64,000 nt of DNA from Laguncularia racemosa (GCA_037954665.1 JBBMOL010000021.1:496001-560000); one strand, 5' to 3'; shown: positions 33,462 through 46,819, counted from the stretch's first letter. The notes: generated from the sequence alone by a model not told the origin. Numbers and translations are program-made.

Positions 33462-36049
33462 TTATTGTCCATCCAATGTTCCAAGTGATTCTTTAAGAAG
33501 TTTCTGTGCCTCCTCTCTCCTCCTAGAAAAATTTGGGAAAACAGTCATTAGAATATGCCATAGCAAATGAACTTATAATTGCTTGCGTTCATCATTGGAT
33601 GAAGCAGAAAAATAGATTGCATATGCCACCCAAAACCAGGACATGGGGGGTCTGCCATGTGCCAAGAGACAAAAAGAAAACCAAAACAAGAAGGAAAGAA
33701 AAAGGGGGACTCCAGTTTGCCCATGACACAAGACAAAGAAAACACATCGTTCAATGTGGTCTAATGCTGAAACAACAATAGGCCAAGCCATGCATGATCC
33801 TCAAACAAAATTTTCATATTATGCCCAATGGACAGGTGAATTTTGTAATCAACTTCTGATAATTTTCATGTTGAATCTCTGCAATGGTGTGCTAGACCAC
33901 CTTATTTACCATTTTAGTGATATTTCAAAATTATCTAAGCCAAGTTAATTAATATGCTGTTTAATCAACACTTTGTAAGATGAAATTAATTAGGAGGAAA
34001 GAAAGTTGCTTCAAATAAACTGTATAGCAGGCTCAAGAAAAGCTATATTGTCAAATAATGCATTGTGTACATCTACAATCACTAAGGGTGACACAGCTAG
34101 ATTGAGTGGAAAAACACCTCTTAAATTAGAATGATAAGCATTACAGGGGCAAAAATTAGTCAAACACTAATTATGCCAAAAATATTTTCATATGCAGCAG
34201 AGTAACCAGGAGAAGTCATGTAAGAATGTGTGACTCAATAAGATATAGTTGTAATGATACAAGTATCCCTTTACATTCGAGGAAAAACCTTGTTATTTAC
34301 CCAAAAAGGAAAAACATTGTTTGCTTTAAAGCAAAAAAAGACAACTGCAGAGACTAGTTGAATGGATTGGTGAGCCGTGGGCAGAATTAACACCAAAATA
34401 AAATATGAATCTTCCAAATGAAAGCACTCAAAGAAGACAATACCTCTTTATATCCTCCACAGCTTGTTTACGCCGCTGTATCTGAAGTTCTAGGATGTGA
34501 ATTAATGTTGCTCTTGCCTGTTGAAAGAGAGAATAAACCCAAGTGCTTGGTGAATATAGTTAAAATTTGAGCCATTGATCATATCTATTTTACCTGATGA
34601 GGCCGTAAGGAATTGAGAAGGTGATGCAAGTTCTTGAATATTAGAGATATTTCCTCCACTCTCCTTGCATATTGTGAAGGCCTCTCAACAAGAACATCAG
34701 CAAGTTCTAATAGGTGTAGCTGCAACTCCCTGTTAAGCGATCTAAGCTCCTTTTTGAAATCTATAGGACAACAACATTTCTCTCAGATAAATGCACAATA
34801 AATAACTTGCAGACCAAAAATAAATAGAAGATGGAAGAGACAGAATGGTAAAATAGCAGAGTGTAAAGACGTGCTGAGACAATTGTCATCACAATCAACA
34901 AAAACAAAAGGATAAATTTGTGAGCATACCAACATTAGGCCCCTTAGGGTACAACTGCCTCACTCCCTGCTCTTCTAAACTGGGAAGCACATCATCAGTC
35001 TGCAGAAATTTGCAAGTGTCACCGTAGAAATTCATTTCACGCAAAGAATCAAAAAGACTACAGCACATCTCTATGTAAACCTAAACTCAATAATATGAGG
35101 AACAAACCAACAATAAGGCTACAACTTTTTTATAAATCCACCAGCTTAGAGAAGAAAAATGCCATTTATCAATCCAGCTTAAACTAGAATATTTGCTAAC
35201 TACACAAATGCAACTATTTACAAAGAATGCTTTCATTCTTTTTTCTTTTGTTCACATGAGCAAATTCTTGTCATTATATTTTCCGGTTGAAAATGCAGTA
35301 GTACTTCATACCAATTAGTTATCATTGTCAAACATTACCATATTAATCAAATGTGAATACTAATGCAATACTCATTTACCAAAAAAAAATTCAGATGTGG
35401 TTATGTTAGTGTTGGATGATGGTTGGGTGTAAAAGAAGCAGCAGACTAACAGCCCAGCATCTATCTTTCATTAAATTGAAAAAAATAATAATAATTTTAA
35501 AAGCAACTACTGTCCTCCCTCTGCAACGAAGAGTAGGATTAACCATTTCTGATACAGGCACAAAGCGATAAAGAATATTACTACAGAGAAAAATCGCAGA
35601 ACCGAAACGGCAGACCACATGACAAACACAATTATGAACAAATAAACACAATTAAATTAAAAACCAATTATTTGTGATATCTATTCAATTTTATGTATTT
35701 TTGGCATTCACACAACTTGGACAAATATACATCGCGAACAAGATCCGCCAACTACTAACTAACGTCACCAGTTTCCATCAGCACCACTTGACTATTACAA
35801 ATTCTAATGTTATGATATATTGGGGTAAAAAATGGTTCTCATACCCTAAATGGGAAGTCCATACAAATGGTTCGAACTTTCAAGAATTCAAATAATAGTA
35901 GACACCGTACATACAGTGTAATTGCCACCGAAGCAAAGGTAAGTGCCTTCGATAGGAGGAGGAGGTTGAGGAGTTGAATCAGGATCCTGTAGATAGTCTT
36001 TGTACAGCTTGTAAAATGGTGGTGGCGGTGGGTATGTCGCTGTTGCCAT
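33462..36049 (-). CDS. MED7: Mediator complex subunit 7 (MED7)
   Basis: Five exons on the minus strand: 36049-35915, 34999-34930, 34760-34594, 34517-34444 and 33522-33462. Each is bounded by AG/GT, and together they give exactly 168 codons plus TAA. The protein begins MATATYPPPPPFYKLYKDYL, continues IEGTYLCFGGNYT and DDVLPSLEEQGVRQLYP, then an almost wholly helical part (FKKELRSLNRELQLHLLELA, YARRVEEISLIFKNLHHLLN, LIHILELQIQRRKQAVEDIK) and ends KESLGTLDGQ. MED7 sits in the middle module of Mediator, pairs with MED21 through its helices, and links transcription factors to RNA polymerase II in the nucleus. Length and N-terminus match plant MED7. No defects are visible. Intron 1 is 915 bp and intron 4 is 921 bp. 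Confidence 0.96.
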
Positions 36050-36259
36050 CGAAATCGAAACCAGCTACACTCCCTTTCGAAACCCTAATTATGCAAAAAG
36101 AACAAAACCTAGAGAAATAGTAGATACGAAAAGGTGTAAATTTCGAAAATGAAATTGAGAATAGAATAAACTAAACATGATGTAGGATTTTGAAGAAATT
36201 AGTCGAAGAGAGAGAATTGGAGTTACTGGTTGAAAGCAATGAAAATGAATGAGACGGAG

Positions 36260-36290
36260 TGAGTGAGAGAGAGAAGAGAGTCCGGGATAA
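36260..36290 (-). promoter_or_regulatory. CT-rich stretch upstream of MED7
   Basis: Read on the minus strand this is CTCTCTTCTCTCTCTCACTC, about 210-240 bp before the MED7 ATG. Pyrimidine patches like this are common at plant core promoters and 5' leaders. I see no clear TATA box. Role inferred from position. Confidence 0.35.
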
Positions 36291-36299
36291 ACGTAGGAT

Positions 36300-37458
36300 G
36301 GTCGCAGAACAGCCGCGTCAGTGCAGAGTTACTGTTCTAAGTGTTCACACGACGGTTGAAACGGCCATTTCTCCGATTTGTTCCGGTGTTCCGACTGCAT
36401 AGAATCGAAAATGGCTAGTGAAAAACCTATGTAAGGAAAATATTTTTCCGCGAATACCCATAGTCCTTAGCAAAAATTATTATGAAAATTTATTGAGAAT
36501 TTAAAATAAATAAATAATATTTTTTAAATATCATCATCAAAATATAAATGAACATATAATTTATGAACTTTAGAAAAGTAAGTTATTTTTAATAGTAAAA
36601 TTAATTAAGATAATTATTTCAGATTTTGATAAAATAAAAAAATGGTATTCTAAAATTTTTAATATTAAGAATCTCGAATAATTATGATTCTTATCTATAT
36701 TTTATAATTAAGTCTTAAATATTATTGATTAAGTAAAGTTAATATTCAAACTTTATGTAACAAGAGTTTCATTTAGTCTATTGAAGATTTTTTTTTAATA
36801 TTTATATAGAATTTTTCTTCTTTTAAGAGATGTAAACAATTAGCTTATTTGAGGAACTTTTTTAACTAACTTCCCAAGAAAGCTACCTCAAAGTCAACTT
36901 CTTAAAGGAGACTATTTCACTAACTTCTTAACTTCTTAAGAAGCTTACTTGATCAACTTTTTAAGTAAGACATTAAAAAAAAAAAAACTTAACTAAGACT
37001 AAGTTAATTTCTTAAGAAAGTCATCTTGATAAATTTAATAACAAAGTTTCACATAGCTTTTCATGGAAAACCACCAAACCAACCTCTCAATAAAACTACT
37101 CATCTCACAAAAACATTTGAGATGAATTAGTTTCCAAATTTAGAAAATCTTATCTTGAGATGGTGAAATAAAATTAGAATACTAGAGTTGACTTAATAAC
37201 CAATAATTGAGTTGAGTCAATTATATAATAGATAAGGAAAAACTTGAGTTGACTTAAGTCTACCTATATAAAATCCCAAGTTGACCAAAGCAAACTCTTT
37301 AGTTGGCTTAAGATCTCTTGAGTAATGATGTAAGTTAACTTGCCCACAAAACCACGTAGACCCAACCAATCTCAAACTCATGAGATAAATCTTAGTAATC
37401 TAAACATGCAAATCAAAGTTAAATCCCACAAGACAATCAAAATCTGACAAGACCTATC
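36300..37458. other. AT-rich intergenic
   Basis: Upstream region of MED7 followed by AT-rich DNA. AACTTCTTAAG / AGTTGACTTAAG-like words recur loosely between 36840 and 37330. No gene. Confidence 0.45.
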
Positions 37459-37463
37459 ATTAG

Positions 37464-38357
37464 TGTAAGAACCAAATAATTTTGAATTTTGGCGATGAGG
37501 GCACATTTTGAGCAAATCAACCCTGGAATTATTCCTTTACTAACCTCTTTTATCTTATTCATGTATTTTATATTCCAATAAGAATACTTATCATGTTTTA
37601 CAAGGCGATAGACAAACTCACTCAGACTCAGCTTATGGGTTATCCATAGATCGACCTAAATTGACGATGAGCTGGGCCGACAAATCCTATGAAAGAGTTA
37701 GCATGATGGAGACTATTTTTATTTATAATAATTTCTTTGGACTATTAATATTGTAATCTTTCTTTTGAGACACTTTCATTTACTTGTAATTGTCTTTTAA
37801 GACCGGCCACCTTAAAAGTGGCATAGTTGTAATTTTATGTATTTTCTAACCCTAAAGGGAGCAAGTATAAATACTTGCTTAAAGTAGGGTTTAAGGAAGC
37901 CAATTTTGCAGATTAGAATATACACTTTACGTAGGGGAATTAGGGTTATCCTAGCTCAATTTCTCTTATCAATTTCAATCCCAAGAATTGGAATTGTGGC
38001 TAGAGCAACAAGGGGAAATTGTGAGTCATATCAATTTCTCATTGTTGTGTTTTCTTTTCATCTCTAGTGAGTCATATCTAGGGTTGGATTGAAGTCTTCT
38101 AGGTTAGATTTTTTATTGCATTTGTAATCAAACCATCATTGCATAATTGATTGGTTTTTAGCACCTGTTAATTCCATCAATTTGTAATTATTCTTGTGGC
38201 ATGGAGCTTCTTTGTTGTAAGGAGGATTACAGTTTGATTTGTGTATTGTTGATTGGATTTCTCTTTAAATTAAGTTGGTTAATTGATTCAAATTGAGGAT
38301 TAATATCTTTTGTGGATTTCACTTTTTTGATTCTATCATTTGATTTACCATTCCTCA
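37464..38357 (+). mobile_element. Probable solo LTR, 894 bp
   Basis: Starts TGTAAGAACC and ends ATTCCTCA, with the 5-bp direct repeat ATTAG on both sides (37459-37463 and 38358-38362). It contains a promoter-like AGTATAAATACTTGC near 37864 and polypyrimidine-rich sequence after it, as LTRs do. No second copy exists in the window to confirm it, and the family is unknown. Confidence 0.5.
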
Positions 38358-38362
38358 ATTAG

Positions 38363-40409
38363 GGTTCACGCAATTTTTGACCCCTTTGAACCAATTTGAT
38401 CTTGTGAATTGAAGTTGTTCCTTTGGTTCATTTGCATGTGCTTAGACCATGGTTTTAGGTACATCAGGTAATATAAATGATCTTGAAAAGTTGGATTAAG
38501 TAATAAATTGTCTCTTTTAATCATACATAATTTATTGTAAAAATAGATAAAATTGAGATATTAAATGCGACATTAACCCTGTTTCTCCTTTGGAAGTTTT
38601 GTATAGCAAGTTAAATGATTAAAATTCCATTTTATGGTAACTTCACTTATATAAGAAAATTGCATTATTACCCCAAATATGAGACTTCCCATATCCCTAT
38701 TCATTCATTATTTATTTATTTAATATAGATAATTAGAAGCCATAACTATGTTTAATGTCTCAGTTTTCTATCATGTAATTTATAAAAATAATATAATCTA
38801 CTTTATATTTCCAATAATTTTGAATAAAATTTAACAAAGTAGAAAGTCCAAATATATTATCTATATTAGTTAAAGGAAAGAACATGTAAAGAAATCTAAT
38901 TTAAAAAAAATTATAAATAAATAAAATAAAAATTCTCTTCAACTATTTTTCAGGTGCAATTTATATCATAAGAATGAAATGACTTAAGCAGTATAGCTCT
39001 GTAATGTTTAATAATAGTATTTTATTATGTTATTTATTGATGAACTTTCATAAGAAATTTTGTCTTGGAGCTGTTCGCGACATGCTTATATAATACATTT
39101 CTTTTCAAGAATTGTGAATTCCTAAAACTTTGAGTCATGAAATGATAAAATATGAAATAGAAAATGAAATAAAGACCGTATAATGGTTGAAAGAAGACTT
39201 AAATGGTGAAAAACATGTTACATAAAGATTTAATGAATAGTTTATAATAAGTAAACAGTAGATAGCAAATTTACTAGTTAAAGTAATTACTTAAAGATTT
39301 TAAGTTTATTTTGATGTTTAATAAATTGAATATAATGTACCTATAAAGTTTTGTCTAAAAATATTATAAAAAGTGTAATTGAGATTCCTTTATCATACGT
39401 GTTGCTTGGACTGAGATGTTTCTTTAACTTAAACTAGCATTTACGGCTCACATTTTACCTGAAGGTTAAGTAAGAAATCTGTGTCTCCCCCTCTTCAAAG
39501 CTCTAGCGTATAAACTCAACACTCTCACCATCTCCTTCACAATTCTAAAAACTATCTAAACTTCAATTCTACATTTATCTCTCCACACTCAACCAAATAC
39601 AAAACCATCAGTTACTTGGACTCTAGACTTCAACAGCTTCTCAATGACACCAAGAACTCAATTTGAAGACATTTCCAAAAAACACAAAATCTTGAATCAA
39701 ACTGATAAATTCTAGTATATTGAACTTGTATGACACCTTTTTAGGTAGAGTAACATGCTTGATAATTGGGAACATATTGAAATCATGAAGTTTGTTAAAA
39801 ATCATTTTATTACCTAAGAATAAGTTATCGTTAGTATAGTTTAATTCAAGTTTATTATGTAGTTGATATTAGGATTGTTAGGTGAATACTTCAATATTCT
39901 ACACAACCCAATGATTACTTTGAGTTTTAGCAATTGGACCAAGTTAACTAGGACTTTCTATGATTTAGTACATTGGTTGTGATTGTTAGGCTAGCAAATT
40001 GCCTTTTTTTTTTTTTGTGAATATCATGCTATATTACTAAGTTGAGAAGCTAGGAAGAGATGAAATGCTGATAGAGTTGAAGTTTGGTTATACTTTACCA
40101 TGCACTATTTCTGCAATTTCTATGTAGTGGTTGATCAAACTCAAAGAGTTTAGACCTTTTACAAAATGTTCAAAACATTTATGTTGACACTAGACATAAA
40201 AGCATGTTAAAGTTTTGGACCTTTCCTTAAAAATTTGCACATACAAATGGAAAAACATACATAAAGAGTTTAGACCTTTTCAATATGTTTCAAATGTGGA
40301 GCATATTGTAGAAAAATCATGTTATTCATTTGCTTCTCAAAGTGTCCAAAATTATTTATACTTTGATTTCTTGCCATTAACCAAAGGTAACTAATATATT
40401 CACCAAGAC
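38363..40409. other. AT-rich intergenic, no gene recognised
   Basis: No coding motif, RNA gene or clear element ends seen. AAAGAGTTTAGACCTTTT recurs at about 40142 and 40264. Confidence 0.45.
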
Positions 40410-41165
40410 TTGTGTAAGCAGGCTAAATCGGCCACCCCATCCTAATCTACATTAACTCACAAATTAAATGGGCTAGCTCGCTTTGGCCCACTTAATATGC
40501 AAGCTATAATTTTTTGACCCAACCCACCCCATCACGAATTGGTGGGTTAAACTAGCTAACTCAGCAACTCATGGCATTGACTCATTTACATAATTTAATG
40601 GGTTAAGTGGACTAACTTATTAACTCGCTATGAGATTTAATATTTTAAAATTAACCAATTAAAAGTAAATATTATTTTTTAAATTAATTTTTTTTAAATA
40701 TAATATTTACATTAATAATGCACTTGATCATTGTATAAATGAATATCATCAATAGAATTAATTAGTATGTTGAACACACTACGTTTGTGTCTGTTTAATT
40801 GATTTGAATCAAAGAATGTAAAGCAAACGAATGAAATGATATATTATCTCTTCCACCATAATCTTTAAAGTAACATAATGGAAAAAGTCTTGTATCTGCT
40901 AAACAAGGGTGAGAAGTGAAAAGAGAGTAAAGATAGATTAGAAAGTAAAGGAAAATTTAGGGTTTCAACTTTCAAGATTCAATGTTTCAAAAAAATTTCT
41001 TATTTTTTATTTTCTTATAATGCGACTAATAGACTTTTTTGTTTGTTTTATTTTTAAATTTTTTGCGAGTTAGTGGGCCAATTTAACCTAGCCCGTTTTA
41101 ACCTATAGGTTAAGTGGGGTGAGTTAATACAAGTCAAAATTTTTAGGCTCAACTTGCATTTTTCT
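40410..41165. repeat. Possible non-autonomous hAT-like element
   Basis: Both ends are rich in GGCCCACTTAA / GGGTTAAGTGG / TAACTCG words in opposite orientation (40430-40630 and 41065-41140), with AT-rich DNA between. This is the look of plant hAT subterminal repeats. I could not find clean terminal repeats or an 8-bp duplication. Confidence 0.35.
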
Positions 41166-41179
41166 GTAAGGTAAGAGCT

Positions 41180-42345
41180 ATTACATTATACTTGAAGGAT
41201 ATTGCTTTAGTTTGGTGGAGGAGAAGAGTGTGGGAAATTACAACCTTGGTAGACTTCATGTCGAATTTGGGGGTTAGTTTTTCCCTTAAAATGCAAAAAG
41301 GGAAGTTAAAGTCAAGCTACAACACCTCACTTAGAAGGGCATAGTGAAGTAATATGTATGAAAATTCTCAAAACTTATGTTAGAGATACCAAATCTCAAC
41401 CTAGATGATGCTTTTGTCCTATTCTTAGATGGGTTGAAATCTTAGACTAAGACGGAATTATAATGACACGAGGTGGAGAATATCTACAAGGCCATTACTT
41501 ATGCTGAAGTACTAATAGAGTTTCAAAAGCAAGATGAATGGCCTCTTTTCAATGATAAGGAGAAAAGAGAAGAAGGAAAAAGAACACGAGAAGGAAGAGA
41601 GTAAGGATCACAAATCCTTAAGCCCACCTAATAAGAGAAGCTTTAAGAAGTGAAAGGGCTTCGAGAGAAAAAGACTTCAAGAACTAAAGTTCTATTTTTG
41701 TGATAGACCACATTATACTTAGGAGTGCCTAAAGAAAGGATGGCTATATGCTTTAGTAGTAGAGGAAGTCTAATGAAGGCAATAGTGGCCAACTCAGCAC
41801 ACTTTGGCTTCTCTATTCCATGAAGACCCAAGAAGGCTAGGAGTGAAAGGTCTTAATGTACTTAGAAGTCAAGTTGGCAAGAAGAAGGATGAATTCCATG
41901 ATAGATATGGGAGTCTCACATTTGTTTATCTCTAAGGATGCTATTAAGAAGATTGGGTTAAAGGTGGAAAGGAGTAGAGCTTGACTCAAGATGATGAATT
42001 AAAAGAAGGTCCCAATAATAGGGATTGCTAAAAGGGTGAATTTAAGTATTGGTAGCTAGCATGGACAAGAAGACATAGAGGTAGTTCCAAAGGACAACTT
42101 TAAGTTTATCATAGATGTGGACTTTTTGGATACGATTGATACCATCATTGTTCCTTAATCCAACTATTTATGCTTACTCGATGAAAAGAACTAGTGTACG
42201 ACACCAGTATAAAGGAAAATTGGTGGGGCCATGCAATTAATCACAATAATGGAGCTTTTAAAAATAAGTGAGATGGGTAGATTGAATTTGATAGGGAAAG
42301 CTCCACCCTCGGTGAAGGAAGATATTCATAAAAGTTGATGAAGGA
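41180..42345 (+). pseudogene. Ty3/gypsy gag-protease remnant
   Basis: A highly mutated but readable gag tail and protease. YLKDIALVWWRR-like residues near 41190 and a zinc-knuckle-like FYFCDRPHYT.ECLKKGW near 41690-41750 (C-x2-C not preserved) come first. The protease follows near 41900: DMGVSHLFISKDAIKKIGLK, VPIIGIAKRVNLSIGSWHGQ, NFKFIIDVDFLDTID. The protease active site reads Asp-Met-Gly instead of Asp-Ser/Thr-Gly. Reverse transcriptase is absent; the sequence passes almost directly to an LTR start. Stops and frameshifts occur throughout. Confidence 0.72.
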
Positions 42346-42487
42346 CTCACTAAGGAAAAATGAATGGGAAACAGTCCATTGTAGAGATAGATGGAAGAAT
42401 GTTAGGGAATCTCATTGTCAAAAAGATAAGTTAAATGTCATAAGGAGGAGACTATGATGAGGACATCACTGGATTGGGTGGAGAGAA

Positions 42488-42900
42488 TGTCACAGGCCTG
42501 TCATGCAAGCTAAGACTAGGAGGTTCTTAGGATCAAAACTTAAGCTTAAGCCAAGGTTCTAGATTCAGGAAGCTTTTAAAAGAGTTAAAAAAGTCTCGGA
42601 TTGTACTATAGTAGGTAAGATAGTTAGATGAATAGGTGAGAATATATCATAACCGTAGGATTAAAATAATCTTAACCATTTATCTAAGAAGGCCTCTTGT
42701 ATACATAAAGAGTCTCTCCTCATTTGTCAGGTATCCATTCTATAGTGAATTTCATTCTTTCCGGACCTTCTCTCTTTACTCCTTCTCTCTAAATTGTTGC
42801 ATTTGTGTGTGTTTAGATTGAACATAGTCTCCCTTATATGGATAAGAGTGCTAAGTGTCATATGGGAGCACTTTAGAAATATACTCCCATGATACTATCA
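42488..42900 (+). mobile_element. Possible LTR start of the same gypsy element
   Basis: The purine-rich tract GGTGGAGAGAA (42477-42487) is followed by TGTCACAGGC, the expected polypurine tract/LTR junction. The preceding frame reads GLGGENVTG, like the end of a gypsy polyprotein. The right edge is not defined. The terpene synthase relic begins about 240 bases beyond the assigned end. Confidence 0.4.
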
Positions 42901-43143
42901 TGTATAATCAAAAGTTAAGATTGTAGGTATAGATAACATTACAATGATATCATAAAGTTGTTAAAATTTTTTAGTAATCTCATCATTTGATTCATAAATT
43001 AAGAGACATAGAGAGGATAAAAATTGAGAGAATTAATTTTAAAATTGCTTTTCAATGTGGAGTCCAACACACACAAAACCACACACTTCTAAACCACTCA
43101 TAGGCAAGGAACAAATATTCCATTCTTATTCTAATCTTTGTAG

Positions 43144-45167
43144 ATGAAGAAGTTGGTTAGGCACTACTTGGACGAGTCATACTGGCTTCACCAACAACAA
43201 ATACCTTCAATGGAGGAGTACTTGTCAATTTCATTGACAACTAATGCTTACCCTATGATGGCAACAATAGCTTTCGTTGGAATGGGAAATCTTGTGACCA
43301 AAGATGTTTTAGAGTGGTCACTAAATGACCCTAAAATAGTGATGGCCTCAGCTGCAATTTGTAGACTTTCTGCTGACATAGTTACTCACAAGGTAAATTG
43401 AATTAGTCAATTCCTATTATGAAGTACATGAAATCAAATTAAGTTTATTCACTCTTTGAAATTGAAGTACGAGTATCAATTTGACACCATCAATTTGCTA
43501 GTTACAAACTTACAACCACTTAGCATATCCTTATATACACAAAATTATAATCTATAACAAATAAATATATTTATTTTATGACACTATAATATAACATATA
43601 TTTTACATTTACAATAATATATTTCATTCATTATATTAAAAAGATATTCCATAGAATAAATATACATAGTGTCACTCTAATTAAATTGATGTAGGAAAAG
43701 TGCCCATTGCATCCTCCCATAGTGGATGTATGAGGCAACTTGTTATATTTCCGTAGCTAGGTTGGACCATCAAAAAATTTTCCCTTGTTGAGGGCTCCAT
43801 ACAGGAAGTATAACAACTTGTTATAAAAGCCTAAAAGGAATAAAATACTAATACATGTCATATTAACCTAGGCCTTGTTATAAAGGAGGGATGGAGAGAG
43901 AGAGGGGTAAGGGTTGGGAAAGACATTCGTATAGACAAAATCTTTGAATATTTGGCTATAGACATACTAACATATGGCAAAATATTAATTATTACTAGAA
44001 AAAAGACCATGCATCTCGTCTTTTATAGAGGACTTAATCCTCAAAACTATTATGAGAGAGAAAGGTTGTAACATGGCTGCCGTGTAGCAAGAAAAATCTC
44101 TAAAAATACCTTACCGTGAAGTCAATGAGAGATTAACCAATTATAGGAGAAGTGCTTCCCTAAACTTTAGTCGACTTAAAATTTTCTTTAAGTAAAAATG
44201 CAAAAGTATGTGTTAAGCTTTTATAATTATAGATGCTAGTAATTTCGCTTTCTAAAATTATCTTATTTACTTCCTTAAAAACAACATCTCAATAAAATCA
44301 TTCCTTTGATAATTGATTTCAAGGCATATGACTCCTTAGCAAAGTTTTCTAAAAGGCCAGCATTATAGAAATTGTTTCAGTTAAAGAATTTTCCAAAACT
44401 TGTTTTCATAAAAACATTTCTTAATATCATAGCCAGTAATGGATTTTTTTAGAAAAAGATCTTTCAAAATATCTTAAGATTTTACTTTTGCAATGACCAA
44501 GAGCTTGCCTTGTAATTTGTTTTTACCAGATTCTTCCAATTGCGCTTCTATCTTTACCTACAACAACTTAATATATATATAACATGTAATGTACATTTCA
44601 TCAAAATCTAGGTTATCCATAGATATATGTACAATCATTCCCACCTTTTAATGATTTTGAAATTCCAATGTCCATTTCCCCTTTCTACCTCCATTTTGAG
44701 TTAGCATTTGAGGTTATGAGGATGTCTTTATACATTGAGAATCATACATCACCCTTTCCTTACAAAATGGGGCATATATAAGCTTTCCACTTTCACATTA
44801 AGCTAATTTTTGTTTGTATATTTCAAATAAGTTGGCTAAGATATGCAATATTGCTATTTTCCTATTGCAGTTTGAACAAAAAAGAGGCTATGTAACATCA
44901 TCGATTGGATGCTACATGAAGCAATATAGTGCAAGCAAAGAACAAGCAGAAGAAGAAATTCGTAAACAAGTTACTTGTTCTTGGAAGGACATCAATGAAG
45001 AGATCCTCCATCAATCTTGCATCTTTTCGATACCTATTCTAATGCGAGTTCTCAATCTTGCTCGAGTAGCAGATTTCATGTACAAGGATGAGGACCACTA
45101 CACCAACCCCCACATTATGTTAAAAGATGTCATAACATCCTTATATATTGATCCTGTCCCAATGTAA
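43144..45167 (+). pseudogene. Terpene synthase, last two exons only
   Basis: Exon A (43144-43392) follows TTTGTAG and ends THK/GTAAAT. It encodes LDESYWLHQQQIPSMEEYL and IAFVGMGNLVTKDVLEW. Exon B (44871-45167) follows CCTATTGCAG and encodes FEQKRGYVTSSIGCYMKQYS through MLKDVITSLYIDPVPM and the stop. These are the C-terminal exons of class I (TPS-a/b type) terpene synthases, which ionise prenyl diphosphates. The second metal-binding motif should read (N/D)D-x-x-(S/T)-x-x-x-E; here it is A-D-I-V-T-H-K-F-E, so the first metal ligand is lost. The upstream exons, including DDxxD, are missing and gypsy debris occupies their place. Both splice joints and reading frames are intact, so the loss may be recent. 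Confidence 0.88.
43393..44870 (+). other. Last intron of the terpene synthase relic
   Basis: A 1478-bp AT-rich intron, long for a terminal TPS intron. No transposon ends were recognised in it. Confidence 0.6.
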
Positions 45168-46814
45168 TGACATGTAGTTCCTTTTATGTATGCATTTAAG
45201 ACTAGTTGACTAATAAGTGCATGACAATCTGTAGCATGCTTGATGCTATAAGTAAATAGCATGAAGGTTATATTAGTTAATACAACATACTCTATGAAGT
45301 ATTGTTAGTTGCCTATATGTAATTGAGAGACTTAACAAATTATCCTTTAGAAATACAGATGGATTTTTCATGTTAACAATAACTTCTTATACATACTAGA
45401 AGCAATGGACGTGTATTTTATGAACTATTATACAAAATGCATCAAAGTGTCAATAGATAGCAAAATTATAAACAAAATTGAAAGATGACAATAACTCGTA
45501 AGATTTAATTTAACAAAAAAAAAAAAGAGAGGAAGTTTTCTTATTGCTAGGTCGTTTTAAGTTTTCTTTAGGTTATTTTTCCCAAAAATAAGAAAAATTT
45601 CTTATTTTCTTCTTATTGGCATATTGTAAGAGTTATTTAGTTTATGCTTGATAAATTAAAAAAAGAAAGAAAGAAAGAAAACAAAAAATTATGGTTAAAA
45701 TGTAAGAAGGGAGTAGTTTTAACAAAGACAAATCAAATTTCAAGCATACGCTAATTTAGGAGAATTAGTAATCATAAAAAGAATTAAATAAATAGAATGA
45801 TTGATGTGCCTTGAAAGCATGTTAAATTTCTAATGTCACATGTGATATCTCATGGAAACTCTATGGAATAAAATATTGCAGTTTTGGTGTGTTTTGTCTA
45901 TTAATGAGATAGATGAAATATAAAGGATATAAATGGTTTATAGTCCTATGGATAGGATATTATACACTAGTTCTAATATCACAACTAATATTGTGTCAAA
46001 GATTGGTATAACACATAATCTTTGAATAATATAAGATCAAAAGAATTTTTACATGACATATGGGTTTCTAATAATCTATTTTTCCTACAATTAGTAGATA
46101 TTAATAAGAACTACTAAATAGAGAAAAAAACTTTCTTCTAGCTTTCAATTGGATAATAACTCAAAAAGGTGTTTTTGTTACTGCTATAACAAGTTAAAAT
46201 AGTTCTAATCTAGTTCATTAAGGATAATTAATGAGTCAAATAAATAAGCAAAAGCTAAAAAAAAAAGAGAAAAAAAAAGAAACTCATTTAGAGCAACTTC
46301 ATTCAAAGGTTGCTCTACTATAAGATAATGTGCCTAAATTTAATGATTGAACATAAATATACTTAATAATCAATTGGACCGGTTTAGTATTTTAGAGATT
46401 TTATAAATTATGAAGGATATGAACAATTTCAATATAATGTATCAAAATAAATTGAATTACAACAATGTTAAATTGATATAACTCATAAATTAATACTGTT
46501 CAGTTAAATCCCATGTGTGAATACACATTCCAACACCAATTTGCAATAGGTTAGCGTCATTAACAAGGTCTCTTTCCTCTCAAACCTTGAACTTTATTCG
46601 CCATTGTTCCTTTCACCTTCGTCATAGTTTTATACTTAGATTTCTCTTAGATACTTAGAATCTCAAGGTGATTCTTGGGCATTGTAGATCTTAAAGAGGG
46701 AGCATATATTGTTCTCATTTTTTCTAGAAGCATTTAAGCATAAAATGCTTAGGCTTTTCAAGCTTTTAGTTGACTAAAAGCAAAATAATATGTGTTGATT
46801 ATATCCATGAAATG
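45168..46814. other. AT-rich intergenic
   Basis: 3' flank of the terpene synthase relic, then AT-rich DNA with an AAAG microsatellite (45659-45680). No gene recognised. Confidence 0.45.
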
Positions 46815-46819
46815 ATGAT

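Noticed and set aside
33548..33791. Overlapping ORFs on both strands at the end of MED7.
   Set aside because: They lie in MED7 intron 4; the splice pattern and protein match explain the region.
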